This document shows, one piece after another, positions 8,180 to 16,696 of a stretch of 64,000 nt of DNA. The stretch is taken from contig NZ_JARXYJ010000001.1 of NCBI RefSeq assembly GCF_029894425.1, positions 8,762,501-8,826,500 of the forward strand. The letters run 5' to 3'. This stretch comes from Streptomyces sp. SAI-127. GTDB taxonomy: Bacteria > Actinomycetota > Actinomycetes > Streptomycetales > Streptomycetaceae. The notes beneath the pieces were generated by a model. The model saw only the letters and a program-made list of their open reading frames with translations. It was not told the origin of the DNA and ran no database searches. Each line of letters starts with the position of its first letter. Position 1 is the first letter of the stretch. Made by a program: the position numbers and the translations under genes.

Positions 8180-10402
8180 GTGAATGGCGTGGTGACTCCG
8201 GTGAACCCCCCGCATCAGACCCGCACTTCGCCACCGCAGCACGTGATCTCGGCGCTTCCCGAGGGCGTCAGGGTACGGCTGCTGCATTCCGTTCACGGCG
8301 ATCCGCGCGCCGCCGCCGAACTCGTGACGCTGCTGACCGACCGTCAGTCGGCCGGCCTGGACCCGCTCCCGACCGAACCCGCCGACCTCGCCCCGGCTCT
8401 GCTGCGCGTGCTCCGCGCGCAGATCCGGGCCCTGCCCGACGACACCCGGCTCCTGCTGCTCCTCGCGGCGGCCGACCAGTACCCGGTGGCCACCCACGCC
8501 TTCCTCCGTGCCGTCACCGCCGCCCGCCTCGACACCCGCCCGCTGGAGACCGCGGAAGCGGTCGGTGTGGCGCACTCGGGGCCGGGCGGGGTCGTCTTCC
8601 GGGACGCCTGGACGAGGATCGCCGCGTACGAGTCCGGCTCCCCGGCCGACCGCCGTGACGTCCACCGGCTGCTGGCCCGTGTGCTGCACGGCGACGGCGA
8701 GACCGCTCGCCGGTCCTGGCACCGGGGCGCGGGCGCGCTCGGCCCGAGCGGACGGCTCGCGGCGGAACTGCGCGGATCCGCGGAGAAGGCCCGTCGCACC
8801 GGCCAACTCGCCCTGGCGTGGGCCCTGCTGGAGCGCTCTGCCGCCCTCAGCCCGGACCCTTCGGACCGTTCCCGCCTCCTCACGCGCGCCGCCGTGGACG
8901 CCTGGAACGCCGGTGACGGCGACCGGGCCCGCCGCCTCGCGGCGAGCGGCACGGCCGACGACGCCCTCGGCGGGGTGATCGCGCTGCGGGCGGGGAACGC
9001 GACGGAGGCGTTCGACGCGTTGCTGACGGCGGTGACGCACCGGGCGAGACCGACCCACCCGGTGAGAGGGAACGGTTCTTCAGATGGACGTGAGCCGGCC
9101 GATACCGCCCCCCACCTCCTCGCCCGCGTCACCGAGGCCGCCATCTACACCGGCGACCTGCGCCGCTGCCGGGAGGCCGCGAGGGTGGCGGGGCGGCTGG
9201 GGATCGAGCCGCCCGGCACGCTCGGCGGACTCGCGGCCGCCTTCGAGGGGCGGTACGAGGATGCCCGCGACCTCCTCCGGGCGGCGGCCGGGCGCTGCGG
9301 CCCCGGCGGCGACCCCACCTTCCTCGTCCACGCCGGCATCGCCGCCCTGATGCTCGGCGACCACACCCGCGCCGCCACCGCGACCCTCCGCGCCGCCAAC
9401 TCCGCCCGCGCCCGGGGCGCGACCGCCGTCATGGCACAGGCCACGGAGTTCCGCGCCTACGCCGACTTCTGGACCGGCCGTCCACAAGCCGGACAGGCCG
9501 CGGCGACGGAGGCCCTGCACCAGGCGTACGCCACCGGGCAGGACAACGGCGCCTGTCATCTCCAGGCCGCCCTCGCCATGTTCGCGGCGATCACGGGAGA
9601 CGCCGACGTCTGCCGCGAGCGCGCCGCAGCCGCACGGTCGTACGCCCTCGCCCGGGGCCTCGGCCTGCCCGCCGCCCTCGCCCAGTGGGCACTCGCCTTC
9701 CTCGACCTCACCGACGGCCGCTTCGCGGGAGCGGCGGCCCGGCTGCGTGCACTCGCCGGATTCGGCCCCGGCCACGGCCACCGGGCCATCCGGCACCTGG
9801 CCACCCCGCACTACGTCGAGGCCGCCGTCCGTACCGACGACACCAGGATCGCCCGCGGCGCCCATGCCGACTACCACCGCTGGGCGACGGCCGTGCACAG
9901 CCCCGACGACCTCGCCCTGAGCGCCCGCTGCCGTGCCCTGCTGGCCCCCGGCGAGGAGGCGGTCGAGCACTACCGCACCGCCCTCGACCTGCACGCGCGC
10001 GGCACCCGCGACTTCGAACGCGCCCGCACCGAGCTGCTGTTCGGCAGCGCCCTGCGCAGGCTGCGCCGCCGCACGGAGGCACGCGACCGCCTGCACAGCG
10101 CCCTGGCAGCCTTCGAACACTTCGGCGCCCCGCACTGCGCGGCCCGGGCCCGCGCCGAACTCCGCGCCCTGGGCGCACCCGCCGCCCCGACGCACGCCGT
10201 GAATCCCACCGCACGCCTCACGGCCCAGCAGTTGCTGGTCGCCCGCATGGTCGCCGAGGGTGCCACCAACCGCGAGATCGCCGCCCGCCTGGCCCTCAGC
10301 CCGCGCACGATCGACCACCATCTGCGGGGCGTCTTCACCCGGTTGGGCATCCGCTCCCGTATCGATCTGGTACGGCTCCTCGCGGAGAGCGAGGCCTCCT
10401 AA
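8180..10402 (+). CDS. LuxR-family regulator, LAL-like but without ATPase domain
   Basis: A 740-residue protein. The last ~65 residues are a LuxR helix-turn-helix (LTAQQLLVARMVAEGATNRE, then RTIDHHLRGVFTRLGIRSR). Residues ~60-660 are helical repeats like the TPR-containing body of large LAL regulators. Normal LAL proteins open with a P-loop ATPase carrying Walker A and B; here no GxxxxGKT motif exists, and the protein begins roughly where that domain would end (VRLLHSVHGDPRAAAEL). The upstream 100 bases hold no ATPase coding. It is either a naturally short LAL class or a truncated one. Start chosen: GTG 8180; GTG 8189 and 8192 are alternatives, none with a clear ribosome site. Confidence 0.87.
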   Translation: MNGVVTPVNPPHQTRTSPPQHVISALPEGVRVRLLHSVHGDPRAAAELVTLLTDRQSAGLDPLPTEPADLAPALLRVLRAQIRALPDDTRLLLLLAAADQYPVATHAFLRAVTAARLDTRPLETAEAVGVAHSGPGGVVFRDAWTRIAAYESGSPADRRDVHRLLARVLHGDGETARRSWHRGAGALGPSGRLAAELRGSAEKARRTGQLALAWALLERSAALSPDPSDRSRLLTRAAVDAWNAGDGDRARRLAASGTADDALGGVIALRAGNATEAFDALLTAVTHRARPTHPVRGNGSSDGREPADTAPHLLARVTEAAIYTGDLRRCREAARVAGRLGIEPPGTLGGLAAAFEGRYEDARDLLRAAAGRCGPGGDPTFLVHAGIAALMLGDHTRAATATLRAANSARARGATAVMAQATEFRAYADFWTGRPQAGQAAATEALHQAYATGQDNGACHLQAALAMFAAITGDADVCRERAAAARSYALARGLGLPAALAQWALAFLDLTDGRFAGAAARLRALAGFGPGHGHRAIRHLATPHYVEAAVRTDDTRIARGAHADYHRWATAVHSPDDLALSARCRALLAPGEEAVEHYRTALDLHARGTRDFERARTELLFGSALRRLRRRTEARDRLHSALAAFEHFGAPHCAARARAELRALGAPAAPTHAVNPTARLTAQQLLVARMVAEGATNREIAARLALSPRTIDHHLRGVFTRLGIRSRIDLVRLLAESEAS

Positions 10403-10421
10403 AGGCCTCCTAGAGGCCTCC
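10392..10421. repeat. Three 11-base tandem repeats of AGGCCTCC at a convergent gene junction
   Basis: AGGCCTCC occurs at 10392-10399, 10403-10410 and 10414-10421, an exact 11-base period with TAA or TAG between copies. The repeat supplies the TAA stop of the LuxR gene and the TAG stop of bioD on the other strand, and fills the 7-base gap between the two genes. It may be a slippage product. Confidence 0.7.
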
Positions 10422-11138
10422 GGGGGGAGCCTCGCGCACCCCGAACGCCTCCGCGTCCCACGTCCCGTCCAGTCGCGGTGCCAGCCAACCCGGCGCCGCG
10501 GCACGGAAGTCGGCCGGGGCCAGCCGGCCGGCGTCGGCCGGCAGGGCGCCGAGCAGCGGAGCCCCGGAGACGTCCGGCAGGTCCGCGAGGTTGCAACGGG
10601 AGGCGAGATCGGGGGAGTCGGGCCAGCTGCCGATCACCACGCCCGCCAGGTCCAGCTTCCGGCGGCGCAGTTCACGGGCCGTCAGTTCCGTGGTGTTCAG
10701 CGTGCCCAGGCCCGCCGACGCCACGACCAGGACCGGCGCCCGCAGCAGCTCCGCCGCGTGGGCCAGTGTCCCGCCCTCATGGTCGAAGCGGACGAGCAGT
10801 CCGCCGGCCCCCTCCACGAGCACCAGGTCGTGCTCGGTGGCCAGCTTGGCGGCGGCCTCGGCGATCTCATGAGGGCGCACCGGTTTCAGACCCGCCCGCC
10901 GAGCGGCCGTGGCCGGGGCCAACGGCTCGGGATAGCGGGCGACTTCGGCCTTTGTCACGGCACCCGCGAGCCGCCCCACCTCGTCGGCGTCCCCGGGCTC
11001 GTCCGGCCGTACGCCGGTCTGCGCGGCCTTCAGGACGGCGACCGTCCGTCCGGCGGCGAGCGCCGCGGCGGCGACAGCGGCGGTGGCGACGGTCTTGCCG
11101 ACCTCCGTGCCCGTCCCCGTGATCACCAGTACCGGCAT
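10410..11138 (-). CDS. bioD: ATP-dependent dethiobiotin synthetase BioD
   Basis: A 242-residue enzyme that closes the ureido ring of dethiobiotin from 7,8-diaminononanoate, CO2 and ATP. The P-loop GTGTEVGKT is at residues 8-16, followed by the KAAQTGV loop, then VEGAGGLLV and VVASAGLGTLN, which line the substrate site in BioD. Start chosen: ATG 11138, preceded by GGGAGGGATGAC; the longer reading from 11171 overlaps bioA. One base separates it from the bioA stop (TGACATG), so translation is coupled. It is last in a bioB-bioA-bioD operon and ends against the convergent LuxR gene. Confidence 0.96.
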   Translation of the reverse strand: MPVLVITGTGTEVGKTVATAAVAAAALAAGRTVAVLKAAQTGVRPDEPGDADEVGRLAGAVTKAEVARYPEPLAPATAARRAGLKPVRPHEIAEAAAKLATEHDLVLVEGAGGLLVRFDHEGGTLAHAAELLRAPVLVVASAGLGTLNTTELTARELRRRKLDLAGVVIGSWPDSPDLASRCNLADLPDVSGAPLLGALPADAGRLAPADFRAAAPGWLAPRLDGTWDAEAFGVREAPPGGL

Positions 11139-11139
11139 G

Positions 11140-12426
11140 TCATCCCTCCCGAGCGGCGGCGCACACCGCACGCGCGATCCGTGCCACGTCCTCGTCTCCC
11201 GTGACGTACGGCGGCATCGTGTAGACGAGGTCGCGGAACGGCCGCAGCCACACGCCCTCGCGTACGGCGGCCTCCGTCGCCGCCTTCATGTCGACCTCGT
11301 GGTCCAGCTGGACGACCCCGATGGCGCCCAGGACCCGTACGTCCCGCACGCCCGGCAGCTCACGAGCCGGCTCCAGCCCTTCCCGCAGCCCCGCCTCGAT
11401 CCGCTTGACCTCCGCGAGCCAGTCCTGCCCGAGCAGCAGCCCGATCGAGGCGCAGGCCACCGACGCCGCGAGCGGGTTGCCCATGAAGGTGGGGCCGTGG
11501 GCCAGTACCGGCACCTCGCCCCGCGAGATGCCATCGGCCACGCGAGGCGTGCACAGGGTCGCCGCCATCGTCATATAGCCGCCGGTCAGCGCCTTGCCGA
11601 CACACATCACGTCCGGCGTGACCGCGGCGTGCTCCGCGGCGAACAGGGCGCCCGTGCGCCCGAATCCGGTCGCGATCTCGTCGAACACCAGGAGCACGTC
11701 GTGCGCGTCGCACGCCTCGCGCAGCACCCGCAGATACGCGGGGGAGTGGAACCGCATCCCGCCCGCACCCTGCACCACCGGCTCCACGACGACCGCGGCC
11801 AGCTCGTCGGCGTGCCGCCCGATCGCCGCGCGCAGCTCGTCGGCGTACGACTCCTCGTACTCGGCGGGAGGGGCGTCCACGAACACCTGGCGGGGCAGGA
11901 CCCCGGACCACAGCTCGTGCATCCCGCCCTCGGGGTCGCACACCGACATGGGCTGCCAGGTGTCACCGTGGTAGCCGCCGCGCCAGGTCAGCAGGCGCTG
12001 CTTGCGCGTGCGGCCCAGTGAGCGCCAGTACTGCAGACACATCTTCACCGCGACCTCGACCGACACCGACCCCGAGTCGGCGAGGAAGACATGCTCGAGG
12101 CCGTCGGGAGACATGTCGACAAGGAGCTTCGCGAGCCGGACGGCGGGCTCGTGGGTGAGCCCGCCGAACATCACATGGCTCATCCGCCCGAGCTGCTCCC
12201 GCGCCGCCTCGTTCAGCACCGGGTGGTTGTAGCCGTGGACGGCCGACCACCAGGAGGACATTCCGTCGACCAGCTCCGGGCCCTCGGCGAGCTTCAGCCG
12301 CACCCCGCTCGCCGACTCCACGACGAGCGGGTCGACCCGGCCGGGCATCGGACCGTACGGATGCCACACGTGCCGCCGGTCGAGCGCCAGCAGCTCCGTC
12401 ACCGGCAGGCCGGGCAGATCAGGCAT
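11140..12426 (-). CDS. bioA: Adenosylmethionine-8-amino-7-oxononanoate aminotransferase BioA
   Basis: A 428-residue class-III PLP aminotransferase. It moves the amino group of S-adenosylmethionine onto KAPA to give 7,8-diaminononanoate in biotin synthesis. The N-terminus [12 protein letters not shown] is diagnostic for BioA, as are [16 protein letters not shown], the [11 protein letters not shown] segment with the PLP-ring Asp, and [10 protein letters not shown] with the Schiff-base Lys. The start is ATG 12426 inside the end of bioB: the two genes share the 8 bases ATGCCTGA. A reading from 12594 would overlap bioB by far more and is rejected. Confidence 0.97.
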   Translation of the reverse strand: MPDLPGLPVTELLALDRRHVWHPYGPMPGRVDPLVVESASGVRLKLAEGPELVDGMSSWWSAVHGYNHPVLNEAAREQLGRMSHVMFGGLTHEPAVRLAKLLVDMSPDGLEHVFLADSGSVSVEVAVKMCLQYWRSLGRTRKQRLLTWRGGYHGDTWQPMSVCDPEGGMHELWSGVLPRQVFVDAPPAEYEESYADELRAAIGRHADELAAVVVEPVVQGAGGMRFHSPAYLRVLREACDAHDVLLVFDEIATGFGRTGALFAAEHAAVTPDVMCVGKALTGGYMTMAATLCTPRVADGISRGEVPVLAHGPTFMGNPLAASVACASIGLLLGQDWLAEVKRIEAGLREGLEPARELPGVRDVRVLGAIGVVQLDHEVDMKAATEAAVREGVWLRPFRDLVYTMPPYVTGDEDVARIARAVCAAAREG

Positions 12427-13618
12427 TGGGCGCGAGATCCGTTCCGGCGCCCCGGCGGCGTACGGCGACCAGATCGGTCCGCGCCTCGTTGGCGGCGGTG
12501 GCCGGGACCGCCGTACCGCAGACGCCTCCGCTCTCGTGGCTCTCGTGCGATCCGCACCCCGCGCCCTCGTGAGAGCCGCAGCCCGCGGCCTCATGGGACC
12601 CGCAGCCGCCCGCCGCCCGGTGCTCCGGCAGCGTCACCTCGCCCGCGCCCTCCACCTCGAACCCGGCGTCCGCGATCATCTCCAGGTCGGCCTGGCCGGC
12701 CTGGCCCTCGGTGGTGAGGTAGTCGCCGAGGAAGATCGAGTTGGCGAGGTTGAGGGCGAGGGGCTGCATGGTGCGCAGATGGACCTCGCGGCCGCCCGCG
12801 ATGCGTACCTCGACGTCCGGGCAGACGAAGCGCACCATCGCGAGGATGCGCAGGCAGCGCTGCGGGGTGAGGTTCCACTCCTTGGCCAGCGGGGTGCCCT
12901 CGACGGGGATCAGGAAGTTGACCGGAACGGAGTCGGGGTCCAGCTCGCGCAGCGAGTAGACGACGTCGACCAGGTCCTCGTCGCTCTCGCCCATGCCGGC
13001 GATCAGGCCAGAGCAGGCGGACAGACCGGCCGCGTGCGCCTTGGTCACGGTGTCGACCCGGTCGGCGTAGGTGTGCGTGGTCGTGATGTCGCCGTAGGTC
13101 GACTCGGACGTGTTGAGGTTGTGGTTGTAGGCGTCCGCGCCGGCCTCGCGCAGCCGCTCGGCCTGGCCGTCGGAGAGCAGACCGAGACAGGCGCACACCT
13201 CGACGCCCTCGTTCTGGTCCTTGATGGCCTTGATGGTGCCCGCGACCCGGTCCACGTCGCGGTCGGTCGGACCGCGCCCGGAGGCCACCAGACAGACCCG
13301 CTTGGCGCCGCCCGCGAGGCCGGCCGCCGCGGCCTTGGAGGCCTCGTCCGGCTTGAGCCAGGTGTACTTCAGGATGCCGGTCGAGGAGCCGAGCCGCTGG
13401 GAGCAGTACGAGCAGTCCTCGGGGCACAGGCCGGACTTCAGGTTGACGAGATAGTTGAGTTTCACCCGGCGTCCGAACCAGTGCCGGCGCACCTTCCCGG
13501 CCGCGGCCACCACATCGAGCAGCTCGTCGTCGGACGTGGCCAGTACGGCCAGCGCCTCCTCGCGGGTCGGCAGCTCGCGCCGAAGCCCCTTGTCCACCAG
13601 CGTGTTCAACAGGTCCAT
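12419..13618 (-). CDS. bioB: Biotin synthase BioB with Cys/His-repeat tail
   Basis: A 399-residue radical-SAM enzyme that inserts sulfur into dethiobiotin. The cluster motif is Cys65-x3-Cys69-x2-Cys72 ([11 protein letters not shown]). The body follows E. coli BioB (346 residues), with YNHNLNTSE and [11 protein letters not shown] present. Residues 337-368 are unusual: three GCGSHE units followed by SHESGGVCG, a Cys/His/Glu-rich tail that could hold a metal or supply an extra cluster or sulfur site, then a low-complexity end to 399. ATG 13618 is chosen; the longer ORF has no support. It is first in the bioB-bioA-bioD operon, divergent from bioF. Confidence 0.95.
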   Translation of the reverse strand: MDLLNTLVDKGLRRELPTREEALAVLATSDDELLDVVAAAGKVRRHWFGRRVKLNYLVNLKSGLCPEDCSYCSQRLGSSTGILKYTWLKPDEASKAAAAGLAGGAKRVCLVASGRGPTDRDVDRVAGTIKAIKDQNEGVEVCACLGLLSDGQAERLREAGADAYNHNLNTSESTYGDITTTHTYADRVDTVTKAHAAGLSACSGLIAGMGESDEDLVDVVYSLRELDPDSVPVNFLIPVEGTPLAKEWNLTPQRCLRILAMVRFVCPDVEVRIAGGREVHLRTMQPLALNLANSIFLGDYLTTEGQAGQADLEMIADAGFEVEGAGEVTLPEHRAAGGCGSHEAAGCGSHEGAGCGSHESHESGGVCGTAVPATAANEARTDLVAVRRRGAGTDLAPNA

Positions 13619-13667
13619 GGGAGCCGATCCTGTCCTACGGACCCGCCTCGGGCCAAGGTAGGGATCG

Positions 13668-13705
13668 CACAACACACCCGTTGTGACGTGTGGGTATTGC
13701 CACAC
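13668..13705. promoter_or_regulatory. Two adjacent palindromes in the bioB-bioF intergenic region
   Basis: CACAAC-N6-GTTGTG occupies 13668-13685 and GTGTGG-N6-CCACAC occupies 13688-13705. Both have 6-base arms and 6-base spacers, and their centres are 20 bases apart, two helical turns. They lie between the divergent bioB (start 13618) and bioF (start 13767) genes, the expected place for a shared biotin operator. They do not match the BirA operator I know from E. coli or the BioQ box, so the regulator is undetermined. Confidence 0.55.
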
Positions 13706-13766
13706 CGTGGGTAGCGTTTGCTGCCGCTAGGGTCTGTCCGTTGTCTACAAAAGCACCGGAGGACCC

Positions 13767-14894
13767 ATGGCGTTCGGCTGGATCGACGAGCAGGCGGCGG
13801 CGCGCCGGCGGGCCGGACTCGTACGGACCCTGCGGCCGCGTCCGGCCGACTCGCCGCTGCTCGACCTCGCGAGCAACGACTACCTGGGCCTGGCCCGCCA
13901 TCCCGAGGTCGTGGAAGGCGCCGCGGCGGCCGCGCGGACCTGGGGCGGCGGTGCGACCGGGTCCCGGCTCGTCACCGGCACCACCGAGCTGCACGGCGAA
14001 CTCGAACGCGAGCTGGCCGACTTCTGCGGCTTCGAGGCGGCGCTCGTCTTCTCCTCCGGATACGCGGCGAACCTGGCCGCCGTCACCGCGCTCGCGCCGC
14101 ACGGCTCGCTGATCGTCTCCGACGCGGGCAACCACGCCTCACTCATCGACGGCTGCCGGCTGGCCCGCGGTACGACCCAGGTCGTCGCGCACGCCGACCC
14201 GGACGCGGTGCGCAAGGCGCTCGGTACGCACGACGGGCCCGCCGTCGCCGTGTCCGACACGGTCTTCTCGGTCGACGGCGACGCGGCGCCCCTGGCCGGA
14301 CTCGCCGGGGCGTGCCGGGAGCACGGAGCGGGCCTGGTCGTCGACGACGCCCATGGCCTGGGTGTGCTCGGCGCCGGCGGCCGCGGGGCCCCGCACGCCG
14401 CGGGACTCGCGGGCGCCGACGACGTGGTCGTCACGGTCACGCTGTCCAAGTCGCTCGGCAGCCAGGGCGGTGCTGTCCTGGGCCCCGCACGGGTCGTCGA
14501 GCACCTGGTCAACGCGGCGCGGACGTTCATCTTCGACACCGGTCTGGCCCCCGCGTCGGCGGGAGCCGCCCTCGCGGCCCTGCGGCTGCTCGGCCGTGAG
14601 CCCGAGCGGGCCGCACGCGCGCGCGAAGTGGCGACCGGACTGCACGCACGCCTGACCGCCGCGGGTCTGGAAGCGGTACGTCCGGACGCCGCGGTGGTCT
14701 CGGTGCGCGCGCCCTCCCCGGAGGAGGCCGTTCAGTGGGCGGCCGACTGCCGTGCCGCCGGGCTCTTCGTGGGCTGTTTCCGGCCCCCTTCCGTGCCCGA
14801 CGGCATCTCACGGCTCAGGCTGACCGCCCGCGCGGACCTCTCCGAGGAGCAGATCGAACGCGCTGTGCGTGTGATCGGCGAAACACGACCATGA
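13767..14894 (+). CDS. bioF: 8-amino-7-oxononanoate synthase BioF
   Basis: A 375-residue PLP enzyme of the alpha-oxoamine synthase family. It condenses pimeloyl thioester with L-alanine to give KAPA, the first ring-committed biotin step. Visible landmarks: LASNDYLGLARHP, GGGATGSRLVTGTTELHGELE, the histidine that stacks on PLP in SDAGNHASLIDG, VVDDAHGLGVLG with the PLP Asp, and TLSKSLGSQGG with the Schiff-base Lys. ATG 13767 follows CCGGAGGACCC. The last base triplet overlaps a tiny reading frame at 14891. The pimelate-forming genes are not in the window. Confidence 0.96.
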   Translation: MAFGWIDEQAAARRRAGLVRTLRPRPADSPLLDLASNDYLGLARHPEVVEGAAAAARTWGGGATGSRLVTGTTELHGELERELADFCGFEAALVFSSGYAANLAAVTALAPHGSLIVSDAGNHASLIDGCRLARGTTQVVAHADPDAVRKALGTHDGPAVAVSDTVFSVDGDAAPLAGLAGACREHGAGLVVDDAHGLGVLGAGGRGAPHAAGLAGADDVVVTVTLSKSLGSQGGAVLGPARVVEHLVNAARTFIFDTGLAPASAGAALAALRLLGREPERAARAREVATGLHARLTAAGLEAVRPDAAVVSVRAPSPEEAVQWAADCRAAGLFVGCFRPPSVPDGISRLRLTARADLSEEQIERAVRVIGETRP

Positions 14895-14929
14895 GTCGGC
14901 GTGACACGGCCGTGCTCCTGATGGACTGA
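14891..14929 (+). pseudogene. 12-codon remnant resembling the start of an isochorismatase-family hydrolase
   Basis: An ATG overlaps the bioF stop (ATGA) and reads MSRRDTAVLLMD before TGA at 14927. The phrase TAVLLMD is how many cysteine hydrolase/isochorismatase-family proteins begin (usually followed by VQ). The following bases instead encode, on the other strand, the end of the DUF397 gene, so no continuation exists in any frame. I read it as the stub of a gene once coupled to bioF, cut where the regulator cluster begins. Twelve codons could also arise by chance. Confidence 0.35.
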
Positions 14930-14932
14930 CGG

Positions 14933-15154
14933 TCAGAACGCGGCTGTGAAGCCCGCCCAGCTCTCGGGGGAGAAGAGCAGCGCGGGTCCGTCCGGATTCT
15001 TGGAGTCGCGCACGGCGAGCAGCCCGGCACATGGCCCGGCCCACGGCCTCGCCGTCTCGACGCAGTTGTTCGCTCCGGTGCTGTAACTGCTGCGCAGCCA
15101 GCGCACCTCGGGCAGTTCGGTACTGGAGATGACGTTCCGAGGCAGTGCAGACAT
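14933..15154 (-). CDS. DUF397 domain protein (BldB/WhiJ-associated type)
   Basis: A 73-residue protein. The WLRSSYSTGANNCVETA start, the VRDSKNPDGPALLFSPESW core and FTAAF end are the DUF397 signature. Such small proteins are nearly always encoded next to an XRE regulator with a DUF5753 tail, and they are thought to bind or tune that regulator in control of development and antibiotic production. The XRE gene ends 9 bases upstream, so they are cotranscribed. Function is inferred from the family; no catalytic residues are expected. Confidence 0.9.
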   Translation of the reverse strand: MSALPRNVISSTELPEVRWLRSSYSTGANNCVETARPWAGPCAGLLAVRDSKNPDGPALLFSPESWAGFTAAF

Positions 15155-15163
15155 GGTGCCTCC

Positions 15164-16024
15164 TTACGCGCCGGCACCCATCCCGGCGAGGTAATCCAAC
15201 GAGTCCTCGGGCGAAAGGGCGCGGACCTGAAGGGTGTTGAAGGCCTCGGTGTAGGCCTGGAGGTCTTCTTTCCGCTCGAGATAGAGGCTACTCGTCAAGT
15301 GGTCGAGAACAACCACATCCAGATCAGAAGTGCGCGCAAATGAGAAGATTACGAAAGGCCCGGTGATCCCCACATGCGCCCCGGCCGTGAACGGCAGCAC
15401 CTGCAGCCGCACTTGAGGCAGCCGCGCCGCCTCCACGAGCCTCATCAGTTGACGGGCCATCACCTCGGGACCGCCGACCTCCCGCCGCAGCACCGCCTCG
15501 TCGAGCACGGCGCTCAACTCCAGTGGCGGCTGCGCACGGAGGATGTCCTGCCGGGCCAGCCGGACCTCGACCAGCGCGTCGAGACGTTCGTCGTCGAGGC
15601 CGTCCACCGCGGCCCGGGTCACCGCTCGGGCGTACTCGGGCGTCTGCAGCAGCCCGGGCACGACCGAGGTCTCCAGTGTGCGCATCGCGCTCGCCTGGGA
15701 CTCCAGACTGATGAAGTCCCGGTACGTCGGCGGCAGGACACCACGGTACGCGTGCCACCAGTGATGCCGGCCACCGCTCTCGTCGGAGCCCGCCAATACC
15801 AGCAGCAGCTCCCGCAGATTCGCGTCCCCCACGCGGTAGGCGTCGAGGAGTAACCGCACATCGGCCGGTTTCACCCCGCTGGCACCGGTCTCGATGCGGC
15901 TCACCTTCGACTGGTGCCAGCCCACGAGCCGGGCCGCCTCACCGCTGGTGAGCCCCGCACTCGTGCGCAGCGCGCGCAGTTCGGCGCCCAGTTTCCGGCG
16001 GCGCACCGCGGGACCGTGCTGCAT
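15164..16024 (-). CDS. XRE-family regulator with DUF5753 domain (WhiJ type)
   Basis: A 286-residue DNA-binding protein. Residues ~10-66 are an XRE helix-turn-helix (LGAELRALRTSAGLTSGEAA, then WHQSKVSRIETG). The rest is the DUF5753 domain (residues ~95-275), with YRDFISLESQASAMRTLETS and the VPGLLQTPEYARAV phrase typical of the family. It forms a unit with the downstream DUF397 gene. Together with the divergent RsbW-like gene at 16238 it makes the three-part WhiJ-like cluster that recurs in Streptomyces genomes. Two ribosome sites lie in tandem before its ATG (16030-16043). Its targets are not known from the sequence. Confidence 0.94.
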   Translation of the reverse strand: MQHGPAVRRRKLGAELRALRTSAGLTSGEAARLVGWHQSKVSRIETGASGVKPADVRLLLDAYRVGDANLRELLLVLAGSDESGGRHHWWHAYRGVLPPTYRDFISLESQASAMRTLETSVVPGLLQTPEYARAVTRAAVDGLDDERLDALVEVRLARQDILRAQPPLELSAVLDEAVLRREVGGPEVMARQLMRLVEAARLPQVRLQVLPFTAGAHVGITGPFVIFSFARTSDLDVVVLDHLTSSLYLERKEDLQAYTEAFNTLQVRALSPEDSLDYLAGMGAGA

Positions 16025-16029
16025 GGGCT

Positions 16030-16043
16030 ACTCCTTACTCCTT
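16030..16043 (-). promoter_or_regulatory. Tandem Shine-Dalgarno sites before the XRE gene
   Basis: On the minus strand AAGGAGT is repeated twice without a gap, the nearer copy ending 5 bases before the ATG at 16024. Both copies fully complement the 16S rRNA core. This suggests either very strong initiation or a 7-base duplication. Confidence 0.6.
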
Positions 16044-16237
16044 ACGAGCCGCCCAAATACGGTCTCGCGTCGCAGAGTTCACCGCTTTGAGCGACAGATA
16101 TATGCACATCTTGGTGGATCGGCACTCGTCACAGCCTCCGTAATGGCACTCTGACGAAGAACCACCAGTCCGGGACCGTACTCGAACCCTCCGCACCGTG
16201 TCGGGCTTCGGTCCCGTGGGAAAGGGACGACGTCGCC

Positions 16238-16696
16238 ATGGCAGACCACCTGGAAGCATCCGTCACCCTGCCGAGCGAACCCGCTTCGGTCTCCGCGGCC
16301 CGCACCTATGTCCTGAGCACACTGGCGGAGTGGGGGCTGCCGTCCACCACGGACGCCGCCGAGACCGTCCGGCTCATCGTCTCCGAACTCACCACCAACG
16401 CCGTACAGCACACCTTCGGGCAGTCACCCACCTTCACGGTGGACATCGAGCTGGACCGTGACGAACACCTGCGCATCGGGGTGACCGACAGCCACCCCCG
16501 CTTCCCCAAGCGCCTCCCGGCCGCGGTCCAGCAGGACAACGGACGGGGGATGGTGATCATCCGCTGGCTCGCCGCCGAGTGCGGCGGCAAGCTGAGAGTC
16601 AGGCCCACCAGGGAAGGCGGCAAGACCGTCTCCATCGAACTCCCGTGGACGGTACCGGTGCAGCCGGTCACGGCGGCGGGGCAGCAGGAGCCGTAG
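16238..16696 (+). CDS. RsbW-like ATP-binding protein (anti-sigma kinase fold)
   Basis: A 152-residue HATPase_c_2 protein. The N box reads IVSELTTNAVQHT, the G1 region IGVTDSHPR, and the G2-like loop DNGRGMVIIRWLA, so ATP binding is likely. The serine-kinase anti-sigma families share this fold. In Streptomyces many such stand-alone proteins lie beside XRE/DUF397 genes, as here, where the XRE gene is divergent across 213 bases. It may act as a partner-switching regulator of a sigma factor or of the XRE protein; neither is shown. ATG 16238 follows GGGACG at a weak distance. Confidence 0.9.
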   Translation: MADHLEASVTLPSEPASVSAARTYVLSTLAEWGLPSTTDAAETVRLIVSELTTNAVQHTFGQSPTFTVDIELDRDEHLRIGVTDSHPRFPKRLPAAVQQDNGRGMVIIRWLAAECGGKLRVRPTREGGKTVSIELPWTVPVQPVTAAGQQEP

